Positions 1 through 5,502 of a stretch of DNA of 11,515 bases are shown one piece after another; position 1 is the first letter of the stretch, and the number at the start of each line of letters is the position of its first letter. The position numbers and the translations under genes are program-made. The stretch is taken from assembly GCA_964504645.1 (NCBI GenBank), contig CAZDGB010000245.1:1-11515 (forward strand), given 5' to 3'. Source of the stretch: CAZDGB01 sp964504645 (GTDB lineage Bacteria > Planctomycetota > Planctomycetia > Planctomycetales > Planctomycetaceae). The notes under the pieces were generated by a model. That model was given only the letters and a program-made list of their open reading frames with translations. It had not been told where the DNA came from and made no database searches.

Positions 1-54
1 TTGCGGGACTTCGGATTTTAAGTCCGATGCGTCTGCCTGTTCCGCCACTCGACC
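1..54 (-). tRNA. tRNA-Leu(UAA), 3' part outside the window
   Basis: Read on the minus strand, this is the 5' part of a class II tRNA. The acceptor strand GGTCGAG is followed by TG, then a leucine-type D arm (GCGGAA...GGCAGACGC), then an anticodon stem TCGGA/TCCGA around the loop CTTAAAA. The anticodon TAA lies at positions 18-20 and reads the leucine codons UUA and UUG. The window begins inside the variable arm, so the T arm and the 3' acceptor strand cannot be checked. The 5' end at 54 comes from aligning to the usual TG at positions 8-9 and could be off by a base or two. Confidence 0.9.
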
Positions 55-183
55 GCGACGCCATCATGCCGCAGGACGGCTCCTGTCCGCAAGACAGACG
101 CCCGCGGCCGCGAAGGGGTTCGGTTTCGGAAATGGGTTGGGCGATACTACAGCCTGAGTGCGCCCCCCGCCGCCTTGCTTTTC

Positions 184-213
184 CCGATTGACGCCCACCG
201 CGCCGGCCGGGAG
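184..213 (+). repeat. 30-bp dispersed repeat, copy 1
   Basis: A 30-bp stretch beginning CCGATTGACGCCCACCGCG recurs at 1406-1435 with a single C/G difference. Its end, GGGAG, also works as the Shine-Dalgarno sequence of the small membrane gene starting at 224. A shortened relative of its right half lies at 1892-1912. The function is unknown. Confidence 0.75.
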
Positions 214-223
214 GATGAGAGAC

Positions 224-376
224 ATGGGCATAAACGTGATGCTGATCCTCATGGGCGTGATTCTGCTGGCCTTAGCACCGGACGAATTCCGCTTCCGGCT
301 GTACGAATACGCCGTCCCGCTGGTGGTTCTCGGCGTGCTGTCCATCTCCCTTGGTGTTTGGCGGCTCGTTCTGTAA
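224..376 (+). CDS. 50-aa predicted two-helix membrane peptide
   Basis: I do not recognise a family. The peptide is almost entirely hydrophobic. A first segment at about residues 4-19 (NVMLILMGVILLALAP) is joined by a short charged loop (DEFRFRLYEY) to a second segment at about residues 30-47 (VPLVVLGVLSISLGVW), which predicts a hairpin in the inner membrane. The frame is open from 158, but the ATG at 224 is preferred because GGGAGG at 209-214 lies 9 bases upstream and the protein then starts directly at the first hydrophobic segment. The Shine-Dalgarno is part of the dispersed repeat. The next gene starts 77 bases downstream on the same strand. A function cannot be inferred. Confidence 0.6.
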   Translation: MGINVMLILMGVILLALAPDEFRFRLYEYAVPLVVLGVLSISLGVWRLVL

Positions 377-453
377 CGCGGCCCGCTGAAACTCTGCGGG
401 GGCATGCGGCTGACAGGCAATGTTTTCCACTCGCGAATAGGTTTGCGAAAGTC

Positions 454-1401
454 ATGGCCAGTCTCGATTTGTTCGATGCTGTGCGAATCATCGGCTTGCC
501 CGACGGCCGGCAGGAACAGCGGCCGCACTTCTCGGAAACCCGAACCAAACACATCCAGATCGGCGACATCGGGACGGTCATCGGCACGTGGCCGCAGAAT
601 CGATATCGCATTGAAGCCGTCAATGACGCCGGCGCGATCCTCTGGCAGGATTATCTCGCGCCAGATCAACTGGAACGGCTGACGCCGACAGCCGCGGCCT
701 ACAGCCGACGGCGGATCAACGAGCACTGGGCCTGCCAATTGTCGCTGGGGCCGGAGTTGCTCGAAGAAGAACCGCGTCGAACCGCGCTGACCTTTGCACG
801 CAAAGTCATGGCCTTCGCCGCCAGAAACGTCGAATGGCTGCGCGAGCGGCTGGAGAAATCCGGTTACCGGTTTGCCAACGAGCAACCCTTCGTGCCGCCC
901 GAGAATCATGTCGCTGAAAATCTGGAAGAACTGGCGAAACGGGGCGTGCATCTCCCGATTGCGCTGCAGGCCTGGTTAATGGAAGTAGGATGCGTCGATC
1001 TGTGCGGCACCCATCCCGATTGGCCGCGCACGGGATATGCCGGCCTGTGCGAGGCGAAATCCAGCCGCAAGGACCCCTGGTGCACCGATCCGTTGGTCAT
1101 CGCGGTGAGCACCGACTACTTGTTGAAACGATCTGCGATATCCGCCCGAGACAACTTTCGCTGGATCGATATTGCGCCGGACGACGTTCATAAGGCGAAC
1201 CTGAGCGGAGGCGGCCCCATCGTGATCGATGCCTCCTGCCCCGGTTTCGACAAAGTGCTGGTCGGCCAGCACGGCAGCTTCACGCTCCTCTCGTATTTGC
1301 GTCTGGCCTTCGAGTGGGGCGGCTTCCCCGGCTTCGAATACCTGGCCAAACCGCCCGAGACCCTGCTGAGAGCGTGGTCCGAAGGATTGACGCGGCTGTA
1401 A
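454..1401 (+). CDS. Uncharacterised two-domain protein: DUF4926-like N-terminus plus SMI1/KNR4 (SUKH)-like C-terminus
   Basis: The 315-aa product has no signal peptide or membrane segment. Residues 5-76 resemble the small DUF4926 fold: a 'DAVRIIGLPDG' opening, 'IQIGDIGTVIGTW', then 'YRIEAVNDAGA' and a closing 'LAPDQLERL'. Residues 166-297 resemble SMI1/KNR4 (SUKH) proteins, with 'LPIALQAWLMEVGCVDLCGTHPDW', a central 'DPLVIA', the strand 'PIVIDASCP' and an end region 'LLSYLRLAFEWGGFPGFE'. SUKH members are often immunity proteins against secreted toxins but also occur as housekeeping proteins, so the role here is open. Both assignments are by eye. The frame is open from 175; the ATG at 454 is chosen because the similarity begins just after it and upstream codons look non-coding. 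The Shine-Dalgarno is weak (GCGAAAG). Confidence 0.8.
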   Translation: MASLDLFDAVRIIGLPDGRQEQRPHFSETRTKHIQIGDIGTVIGTWPQNRYRIEAVNDAGAILWQDYLAPDQLERLTPTAAAYSRRRINEHWACQLSLGPELLEEEPRRTALTFARKVMAFAARNVEWLRERLEKSGYRFANEQPFVPPENHVAENLEELAKRGVHLPIALQAWLMEVGCVDLCGTHPDWPRTGYAGLCEAKSSRKDPWCTDPLVIAVSTDYLLKRSAISARDNFRWIDIAPDDVHKANLSGGGPIVIDASCPGFDKVLVGQHGSFTLLSYLRLAFEWGGFPGFEYLAKPPETLLRAWSEGLTRL

Positions 1402-1405
1402 GTCG

Positions 1406-1435
1406 CCGATTGACGCCCACCGCGCCGGGCGGGAG
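1406..1435 (+). repeat. 30-bp dispersed repeat, copy 2
   Basis: This stretch matches 184-213 at 29 of 30 positions. It begins 4 bases after the stop of the SUKH-like gene and ends 51 bases before the chosen start of the TIGR03067-like gene. The sequence that follows (ACTGGGGAT) is also partly shared with the fragment at 1892-1912, so the repeat may be longer than 30 bp in this copy. Confidence 0.75.
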
Positions 1436-1486
1436 ACTGGGGATTGGCACCACGACCCGTCTGTCCACTTGGGGAAGTCGCATCAA

Positions 1487-1891
1487 GTGACGTCAATTCT
1501 CGAAGGCGAATGGGAACACGTCGAAACTCTTCAAGAAGGGAAGACGCTCCCGCCTCCCTGTCCGTGCTCTTGGATATTCAAGGGAATCCAATTCCGATCC
1601 ACAGCCGATCGAGTGGTTTATGAGATCGTGAAGGTCGACACCGCGCGAACTCCCCATCTCCTGACAACACGACTTTTGGGGATGTGGAATGACGGCGTGG
1701 TGCAGCCGCTGCAACGTCCCGGTGGTAAAAAGTTCCCCAGTGCCGATATGTCGTTCCTTCTGTCGGGAGACGAATTGCGCATCGGTTATACCGAGGAGTC
1801 TCGCCGGCAGTTGAAGCAACAGGAACTCTACGAGCCGTTTAGCAAAAAAGTTGCCATCTATGTTTTAAGACGAGTCACCCGAGGCCAGTGA
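1487..1891 (+). CDS. TIGR03067-like (lipocalin-like) uncharacterised protein
   Basis: The 134-aa product follows the TIGR03067 layout, a family found chiefly in planctomycetes: an opening 'LEGEWEHVETLQEGKTLPP', a strand 'IFKGIQFRS', a central strand where members usually have a DPxxxPKxI-like motif (here 'VDTARTPHLLTTRLLGMW'), and 'LLSGDELRIGYTEESRR' where members end in a 'GDTLKICY'-like strand. The molecular function is unknown; the fold is thought to resemble lipocalin-type beta barrels. No signal peptide is visible. The frame lacks an early ATG: a TTG at 1469 has no Shine-Dalgarno, while the GTG at 1487 has GGGGAAG at 1471-1477 nine bases upstream and is preferred. The product would then begin VTSILEGEW. 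Confidence 0.75.
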   Translation: MTSILEGEWEHVETLQEGKTLPPPCPCSWIFKGIQFRSTADRVVYEIVKVDTARTPHLLTTRLLGMWNDGVVQPLQRPGGKKFPSADMSFLLSGDELRIGYTEESRRQLKQQELYEPFSKKVAIYVLRRVTRGQ

Positions 1892-1912
1892 GCCGGGCGG
1901 GAAAATGGGGAT
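1892..1912 (+). repeat. Shortened copy of the dispersed repeat right end
   Basis: GCCGGGCGGGA here is identical to the right half of copy 2, and the following ten bases match the sequence after copy 2 at seven positions (tGGGGAT shared). It fills the gap between the TIGR03067-like and DUF4326 genes and supplies the GGGA used as the Shine-Dalgarno of the latter. Confidence 0.45.
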
Positions 1913-2336
1913 GCCCACAACCATCGTCAACGTCCGCGGCCTGCGTCCCGCCGAATGGCTGGCCGATCCGTCGCACGTCTATTGCGGCCCGTTCCGGGAA
2001 GTACAGGCCGGGTTCTGGCCTCGCTCCCCGTTCACAAATCCGTTCCAGGTCGGCGTCCCATTGCGCACAATGAAGATGATTCTCTCGCGTGCCGGCGTTG
2101 ACAGCGCTGGCCTGACGGAGTTTCTGACGCAATATGAATGGAGAGAGCAGACCGACAGGGAAACAATCGTCGCTTGCTATCGGCTCTGGCTGCCGACGGA
2201 ACCAGAACTGGCCAAGCTGCTGCCCACGCTCGCAGGGAAGACGCTCGGCTGTTGGTGCGCCCCGAAGCCCTGCCACTGCGACGTTCTGCGGGATGCGGTA
2301 GAATCAGGCCGCTTCCCTGAACTTTTTCCCGAATAA
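1911..2336 (+). CDS. DUF4326 domain protein
   Basis: The 141-aa product matches the DUF4326 pattern. It opens with a strand 'TTIVNVRGLRP', then 'VYCGPF' and 'FTNPFQVG', then a helix with 'YRLWLPTEPELAKLLPTLAGKT', and ends in the family signature 'LGCWCAPKPCHCDVL', where three or four cysteines and a histidine could bind a metal. The family is common in phages and bacterial accessory regions and its biochemical role is unknown to me. The ATG at 1911 is preferred over the in-frame ATG at 1905, because GGGA at 1899-1902 is eight bases upstream of 1911 but too close to 1905. The TAA stop (2334-2336) is the first three bases of the target duplication of the downstream transposon, so the insertion left the protein unchanged. 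Confidence 0.88.
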   Translation: MPTTIVNVRGLRPAEWLADPSHVYCGPFREVQAGFWPRSPFTNPFQVGVPLRTMKMILSRAGVDSAGLTEFLTQYEWREQTDRETIVACYRLWLPTEPELAKLLPTLAGKTLGCWCAPKPCHCDVLRDAVESGRFPELFPE

Positions 2337-2341
2337 TAATT
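2334..2341. repeat. Left 8-bp target site duplication (TAATAATT)
   Basis: TAATAATT directly precedes the left inverted repeat and is repeated exactly at 5705-5712 after the right one. Eight bases is the usual duplication length of the IS1595 family. Removing the element rebuilds CCGAA-TAATAATT-TTCGG, an 8-bp centre inside a 5-bp inverted repeat. Confidence 0.93.
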
Positions 2342-2365
2342 CGGAAGTATGCACTTGGCAAAGCA
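2342..2365 (+). repeat. Left terminal inverted repeat (24 bp)
   Basis: This is the inverted partner of 5681-5704: the outer 15 bases CGGAAGTATGCACTT are identical, base 16 differs (G here, C in the partner), and the inner eight GCAAAGCA are identical. Similarity stops after base 24. Confidence 0.95.
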
Positions 2366-2399
2366 GTTGACTGAACCTGTTGCGGCGAAACGAGTCCAG

Positions 2400-2621
2400 T
2401 CATTTTAACAGGGTTTCCAGTTTGATCCCGACCGCTTCTGCGAAGCGCCGTAACATGCTGATCTGCGGATCGCCACTCTTGAGGAACTGGTGCACAGCCT
2501 GCCGGGCCGTGCTGGGCGCATAGCCCATCTTCTCGCCAAGTTCCTGCAACGACATCTCGGACGCCTTCGCCCGCTCGCGAACGGCATCCATCACCGGGTC
2601 GTTGTGCTTCTCTTTCCCCAT
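2400..2621 (-). CDS. HTH XRE-type small DNA-binding protein, transposon-borne
   Basis: The 73-aa product is little more than a helix-turn-helix domain of the XRE/Cro type. 'SLQELGEKMGYAPSTARQAV' is the positioning and recognition helix pair, followed by 'PQISMLRRFAEAVGIKLETLL', the conserved end found in HTH_3 regulators. It starts at the ATG complementary to 2619-2621 (MGKEKHNDP); the open frame runs on far upstream, but only antisense to the transposase. It lies between the left inverted repeat and the transposase, divergent from it, with the transposase promoter and two inverted half-sites (2652-2661 and 2691-2700) in between. Its likely role is repression of the transposase promoter, inferred from position. 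No toxin partner is adjacent, so an antitoxin role is less supported. Confidence 0.85.
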   Translation of the reverse strand: MGKEKHNDPVMDAVRERAKASEMSLQELGEKMGYAPSTARQAVHQFLKSGDPQISMLRRFAEAVGIKLETLLK

Positions 2622-2651
2622 GCCAGCGATTCTAGGGATTCTTCGGAAATC

Positions 2652-2700
2652 TGTCCATATCACATTGACAGAAAACAAGGACGTAAATAAGATATGGACA
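2652..2700 (+). promoter_or_regulatory. Transposase promoter flanked by inverted 10-bp half-sites
   Basis: TTGACA (2665-2670), a 17-base spacer and TAAGAT (2688-2693) form a near-consensus sigma-70 promoter. TGTCCATATC (2652-2661) and its exact reverse complement GATATGGACA (2691-2700) frame it; the right half-site covers the -10 box and predicted start of transcription. The half-site centres are 39 bp apart. This is the layout of an operator, most simply for the divergently encoded HTH protein. Confidence 0.7.
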
Positions 2701-2720
2701 TCAACCGAAGGATACCCGAT

Positions 2721-3638
2721 ATGAATCTCATCGAACTTGCCAGCATGAGCGACGAACAGGCCCGCGAATATCTGGAAAAGATTCGCTGGCCGAACGGCCC
2801 GATTTGCCCGCATTGCAATTCGGATGACTGCACGCGGCTGCAAGGTGAGGCGCACCGGCTCGGCACGATTCAGTGCAACAACTGTCGCGGGCAGTTTACG
2901 GTCACGGTTGGAAGCGTGATGGAATCGAGTCACGTTCCGCTGGTCAAATGGTGCATGGCGTTCCATCTTCTGTGCAGCAGCAAGAAGGGATTCTCGGCCA
3001 AGCAACTGCAACGGGAACTCGGCCTCGGATCGTACCGAACGGCTTGGTTCATGATGCACCGCGTCAGACACGCGATGAACGGCCAGCCGATGGAGCGCCC
3101 GCTACAGGGCGAAGTCGAAGTAGACGAAACCTACGTCGGCGGAAAGCCCCGTTTCAAGGGCAAGGGAAAACGCGGTCGCGGTACGGAGAAAGCGCCAATC
3201 GTCGCGCTGGTCGAGCGGGATGGCGCTGCCCGATGCGTCCACGTCAAGAATGTCTCGGCAGACTCGCTGCACACGGAAATCCTCAGCACGGTTGCTGAGA
3301 ACTCGGTCATCATGACGGACGAGTTCAACGCCTACAGCGGGATTGGTCAGCACTTCCGCCACGGACACGAAACGATCAATCACAAGGAACGGCAGTACGT
3401 GCGCCGGTCGAAGGAGGGCCGCAAAGTGACGACGAATACGGCGGAGTCGTTTTTCGCGCTGATTAAGCGCGGGCACTACGGAGTTTACCACCCCCAGAGC
3501 AAGACGCATCTTCATCGGTACTGCAACGAGTTCGCGTTCCGCTGGTCCTACCGCAAGGTTTCGGACTCGGTTCGCACGGAGGCCGCGTTGTCCGCTGCGG
3601 AAGGCAAGCGGCTGCTGTACGAAACACCTGCGAGGTAA
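2721..3638 (+). CDS. IS1595-family (ISXO2-like) transposase
   Basis: The 305-aa product cuts and joins the element ends. Residues 22-60 form the N-terminal zinc ribbon typical of the family (C29-x2-C32 ... C52-x2-C55, in 'ICPHCNS' and 'QCNNCRGQF'). The DDE domain follows, with D135 in 'VEVDETYVGGK', D200 in 'VIMTDEFNAY' and N239/E242 in 'TNTAESFFALIKRG', then the tail 'HRYCNEFAFRWSYRK'. Length and motif order match intact family members, with no frameshift. The frame opens at an ATG at 2694, but that codon overlaps the -10 box, so transcripts would start after it. The ATG at 2721 has AAGGA at 2708-2712 and begins MNLIELASM, as other members do. It ends convergent with the DUF3800 gene. Confidence 0.96.
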   Translation: MNLIELASMSDEQAREYLEKIRWPNGPICPHCNSDDCTRLQGEAHRLGTIQCNNCRGQFTVTVGSVMESSHVPLVKWCMAFHLLCSSKKGFSAKQLQRELGLGSYRTAWFMMHRVRHAMNGQPMERPLQGEVEVDETYVGGKPRFKGKGKRGRGTEKAPIVALVERDGAARCVHVKNVSADSLHTEILSTVAENSVIMTDEFNAYSGIGQHFRHGHETINHKERQYVRRSKEGRKVTTNTAESFFALIKRGHYGVYHPQSKTHLHRYCNEFAFRWSYRKVSDSVRTEAALSAAEGKRLLYETPAR

Positions 3639-3746
3639 CGGGTTGCGGAATGGCCCCGATTGACTGTTGACGGGACCGAAAAAAGACCGATAATGCCCTC
3701 AATGCGATAGCTCGCAGGGGGACAGCGCGTTAGGCGTGGTCGCGAC

Positions 3747-3780
3747 ACAAGCCTCACCTTGAGTGAGGCTTGTTCGTTTT
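3747..3780. terminator. Hairpin terminator between transposase and DUF3800 gene
   Basis: ACAAGCCTCAC (3747-3757) pairs perfectly with GTGAGGCTTGT (3763-3773) across the 5-base loop CTTGA, and TCGTTTT follows. This is an 11-bp intrinsic terminator at the junction of two convergent genes. On the minus strand only a short A/T run follows the stem, so it works best for the transposase transcript. Confidence 0.8.
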
Positions 3781-3784
3781 ATGA

Positions 3785-4576
3785 TCAATCCGCCCGCAGA
3801 TAAATCCTCGACCACGAAGCGGGTCCGTCAAATTTATCCTTAACTGCCTTGCAGACTTTTCGTCCGAATGGATCGCGGAACATTTCGCGGACTTCATTCT
3901 CCACCAAGATTCCTCTACCGACGTTCGTGACAAGCAGATCGGAGAGTTGAAGCCCGCAAACATTTGCGGATTTCGGCTTGAGGGATATGTCGCGCGAAGT
4001 CAGCCGCTGGTTCATTTCCCCTCTGGTCGTGTACCGTGAACCGCTTGTGCGAAGGTCGTCCCACGATTTTTTCAAAAGCCGGTCCTCTTTCGTGCCGCGC
4101 ACCTCAGCGTAAACGTCGCCAACAGCGTTTCGCCTGCGTAAGAATTTCACGTAGCGGTCGATAAGTATCTCAAGACAGTAGTGGTAAGGATGCCACATCG
4201 CAGATCCGTACCGCTTTTTGTGACTTGGCTTGTCGAAGACAACCGCAAGCAAGTGGTAGTTTGCCGTCTGATACAAATCCAGCATCGCGGCGTCGAAGTT
4301 CTTACCTAGGTGCTCCTGCGTAAGAATATCAAACGGCGGCTTCCGCTTGAGAATGTCCTCCCGATGAAACACCACATTTTCGTGGCACCTCGGGAAATAC
4401 ATTCGCTTAATGCGATTCATCTTTTCGACGAGTTCTGGTTCTTCGCTGGACATTTCCAGCATTGACGCCAGCAGACAGAGGTGGTGGTTTGCCTCTGATT
4501 TCAGCGCGTCGTCCGTCACATGGTGATTTCCAGATTCGTCAATAAACATCCGGTACCGAAACTCTGCCCTGCTCAT
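3785..4576 (-). CDS. DUF3800 domain protein (transposon passenger)
   Basis: The 263-aa product carries the DUF3800 hallmarks: 'MFIDESGNHH' at residues 10-19 (D13), 'VVFHREDI' at 68-75, 'AEVRGTKEDRLL' at 157-168 (E158) and 'CGLQLSDLLV' at 207-216 (D213). The spaced acidic residues at strand ends fit the RNase H-like fold proposed for this family, so a metal-dependent nuclease is possible. The activity is not established as far as I know. DUF3800 genes are frequent on mobile and accessory DNA. The start at 4576 gives nine residues before the FIDESG strand; the internal Met10 is an alternative. It is transcribed towards the transposase, with a 16-bp palindrome 75 bp upstream of its start. GC content looks lower than in host genes. 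Confidence 0.88.
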   Translation of the reverse strand: MSRAEFRYRMFIDESGNHHVTDDALKSEANHHLCLLASMLEMSSEEPELVEKMNRIKRMYFPRCHENVVFHREDILKRKPPFDILTQEHLGKNFDAAMLDLYQTANYHLLAVVFDKPSHKKRYGSAMWHPYHYCLEILIDRYVKFLRRRNAVGDVYAEVRGTKEDRLLKKSWDDLRTSGSRYTTRGEMNQRLTSRDISLKPKSANVCGLQLSDLLVTNVGRGILVENEVREMFRDPFGRKVCKAVKDKFDGPASWSRIYLRAD

Positions 4577-4639
4577 CGCTCGCCCGCTTCCTGCTGCGGC
4601 ACGATCTGCATTCTTCCGTGAAGTCTCGCGCGGCGACGG

Positions 4640-4667
4640 TTGACTATCTCGATAACACCTGTTATCT
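4640..4667 (+). promoter_or_regulatory. Promoter-like sequence overlapping a 16-bp palindromic operator
   Basis: TTGACT (4640-4645), a 16-base spacer and TTATCT (4662-4667) resemble a sigma-70 promoter reading rightwards. GATAACACCTGTTATC (4651-4666) is a 7-bp perfect inverted repeat around CC and covers spacer and -10 box. It sits between the DUF3800 gene (leftwards) and the hairpin-rich region (rightwards), so one bound protein could control both. Confidence 0.55.
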
Positions 4668-4673
4668 TGATTG

Positions 4674-4813
4674 CCGTCGAACGCATGAAGCCCCGCCGCA
4701 TCGTGCAGTCGAGCCTAGCCGAGATGCTTGCAACATCTCAGCTTGGTAAGGGAAATCTGAAAACACACGCTTGAAGCCGGAACCTCGCCAGAGGAACCGG
4801 CTTCAAGTGTTTA
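4674..4813 (+). ncRNA. Candidate structured RNA inside the transposon
   Basis: The stretch between the promoter-like sequence at 4640-4667 and the strong hairpin ending at 4810 has no convincing gene but has paired segments. GAGATG (4721-4726) pairs with CATCTC (4734-4739) across 7 bases, and an interrupted outer stem (4714-4718 with 4742-4746) extends it. The long hairpin at 4767-4810 follows. A transcript would be roughly 140 bases. The only open frame is a 29-codon one at 4685-4774 without a Shine-Dalgarno, whose stop lies inside the long hairpin; it may be a leader peptide or chance. The RNA call rests on promoter, stems and terminator only. Confidence 0.35.
4767..4810 (+). terminator. 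Long perfect hairpin, probable terminator or RNA structure
   Basis: CTTGAAGCCGG (4770-4780) pairs perfectly with CCGGCTTCAAG (4797-4807). The stem can be extended by three more pairs at its base, and a second stem CCTC/GAGG closes inside it around GCCA. The following bases are TGTTTATA, so the U tract is weak. It may end a rightward transcript from 4674, or be a functional RNA stem. Confidence 0.6.
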
Positions 4814-4831
4814 TACTACCACAAATGGTAG
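4812..4831 (+). promoter_or_regulatory. -10 box with overlapping palindromic operator upstream of the 46-aa gene
   Basis: TATACT (4812-4817) is a good -10 box, although no clear -35 lies at the right distance. CTACCACAAATGGTAG (4816-4831) is a perfect 6-bp inverted repeat around CAAA overlapping it, as expected of a repressor site. The 46-aa gene starts 42 bases further on. Confidence 0.45.
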
Positions 4832-4873
4832 AGCGCGCCAATTACCTAACTATAGGATGGGAGGCGACTTGCG

Positions 4874-5014
4874 ATGGAAGACCGCAAGACGAAGGCTAAG
4901 GACAAGCCCCTATCGCTCGCCCCGCTCACGCCAGAGCAAGCGCTCTTCAAGGCGCTGAACACGCCGCTGCCGAAGAAGAAGGCGGGCAGGAAGAAGCCCG
5001 GTAAGAAGGCGTGA
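4874..5014 (+). CDS. 46-aa basic small protein, transposon passenger
   Basis: The product is MEDRKTKAKDKP followed by the motif SLAPLTPEQALFKALNTPLP and a lysine-rich tail (PKKKAGRKK...). I have a general impression of short planctomycete proteins with an 'SLxPLxxEEALxALL...PPKKK' layout, but cannot name a family. The basic tail could bind nucleic acid. Support for the gene is good: GGGAGG at 4859-4864 lies nine bases before the ATG, a palindrome sits over a -10-like box upstream, and its stop is only one base from the stop of the convergent gene on the other strand. Confidence 0.7.
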   Translation: MEDRKTKAKDKPLSLAPLTPEQALFKALNTPLPKKKAGRKKPGKKA

Positions 5015-5015
5015 G

Positions 5016-5348
5016 TCACTCGGCTAGATTCCGCAACTGTCCATTCACAGGATCGCGGTACAAGCGCAGGATTCCTGTTGGCGTTTGAGCGCGGTATGTT
5101 GCCTTCAGCGCGGCGACGGCGCTGTTAAACCACTGTGACCCTTGAGCCGCGCGAGCAGCCGGGAAGTCGTGAAACGACTCCACCGCCAAGTAAATATCGA
5201 ACCCATCATTCGAGGGTTCTACCGCCGTGTCGCCCACGGAACGAAGCGAACTCGGTGGGTTTTCGACCAATGCAATTTGATCGTCAAACTGCCAGATCGC
5301 TTCATCATTGACCGACATTTTCAAGACACGAAAACATTGGTCTGACAT
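5016..5348 (-). CDS. 110-aa uncharacterised protein, transposon passenger
   Basis: I do not recognise this protein. It begins MSDQCFRVLKMSVNDEAIW, is acidic in the middle, contains 'DGFDIYLAVESFHDFPAARA' and ends 'WFNSAVAALKATYRAQ' and 'GILRLYRDPVNGQLRNLAE'. It appears globular and soluble with no signal peptide. The frame is open up to 5423, but the ATG complementary to 5346-5348 is preferred: GGCAGG lies upstream, and inverted repeats (5356-5379) and a TAAAAT -10-like box occupy the region before it. The tight convergent packing against the 46-aa gene supports it as real. It could be the partner of one of the small cargo proteins, but nothing shows this directly. Confidence 0.55.
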   Translation of the reverse strand: MSDQCFRVLKMSVNDEAIWQFDDQIALVENPPSSLRSVGDTAVEPSNDGFDIYLAVESFHDFPAARAAQGSQWFNSAVAALKATYRAQTPTGILRLYRDPVNGQLRNLAE

Positions 5349-5355
5349 TTGGCCC

Positions 5356-5379
5356 AATACCTGCCGGTAGGTGGGTATT
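5356..5379. promoter_or_regulatory. Nested inverted repeat upstream of the 110-aa gene
   Basis: AATACC (5356-5361) and GGTATT (5374-5379) frame the near-palindrome CCTGCCGGTAGG. On the minus strand TAAAAT (complement of 5377-5382) abuts it and could be the -10 box of the 110-aa gene, which starts at 5348. A repressor site is the simplest reading; no good -35 box was found. Confidence 0.4.
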
Positions 5380-5502
5380 TTAGGCTGGTCGCGAACGCTC
5401 GCGAGGCCCTCGGCATGGGGCATGCAAACAATGGGCCGTCAGCAGCCACATTGGTGTACCACCGCGCAGGCGATTTCAAAAATAGAGTAAGGAATTCCGA
5501 TT

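Noticed and set aside
64..951. A 295-codon open frame on the minus strand
   Set aside because: It overlaps the better supported plus-strand genes at 224-376 and 454-1401, and its sequence is low-complexity Pro/Arg/Ser-rich without any motif.
2622..3071. N-terminal extension of the HTH gene to 223 aa
   Set aside because: The extra 150 residues are antisense to the transposase and to its promoter; only the 73-residue part looks like protein.
3656..3665. Another copy of the dispersed repeat (CCGATTGAC) inside the transposon
   Set aside because: Only nine bases match, which is expected by chance at this length and composition.
4651..4666. LexA/SOS box reading of GATAACACCTGTTATC
   Set aside because: It does not match the CTG-N10-CAG or GAAC-N4-GTTC forms; kept only as an unspecified operator.
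4685..4774. A 29-codon plus-strand frame (MKPRRIVQSSLAEMLATSQ...)
   Set aside because: No Shine-Dalgarno and the stop lies inside the long hairpin; mentioned under the candidate RNA but not called as a gene.
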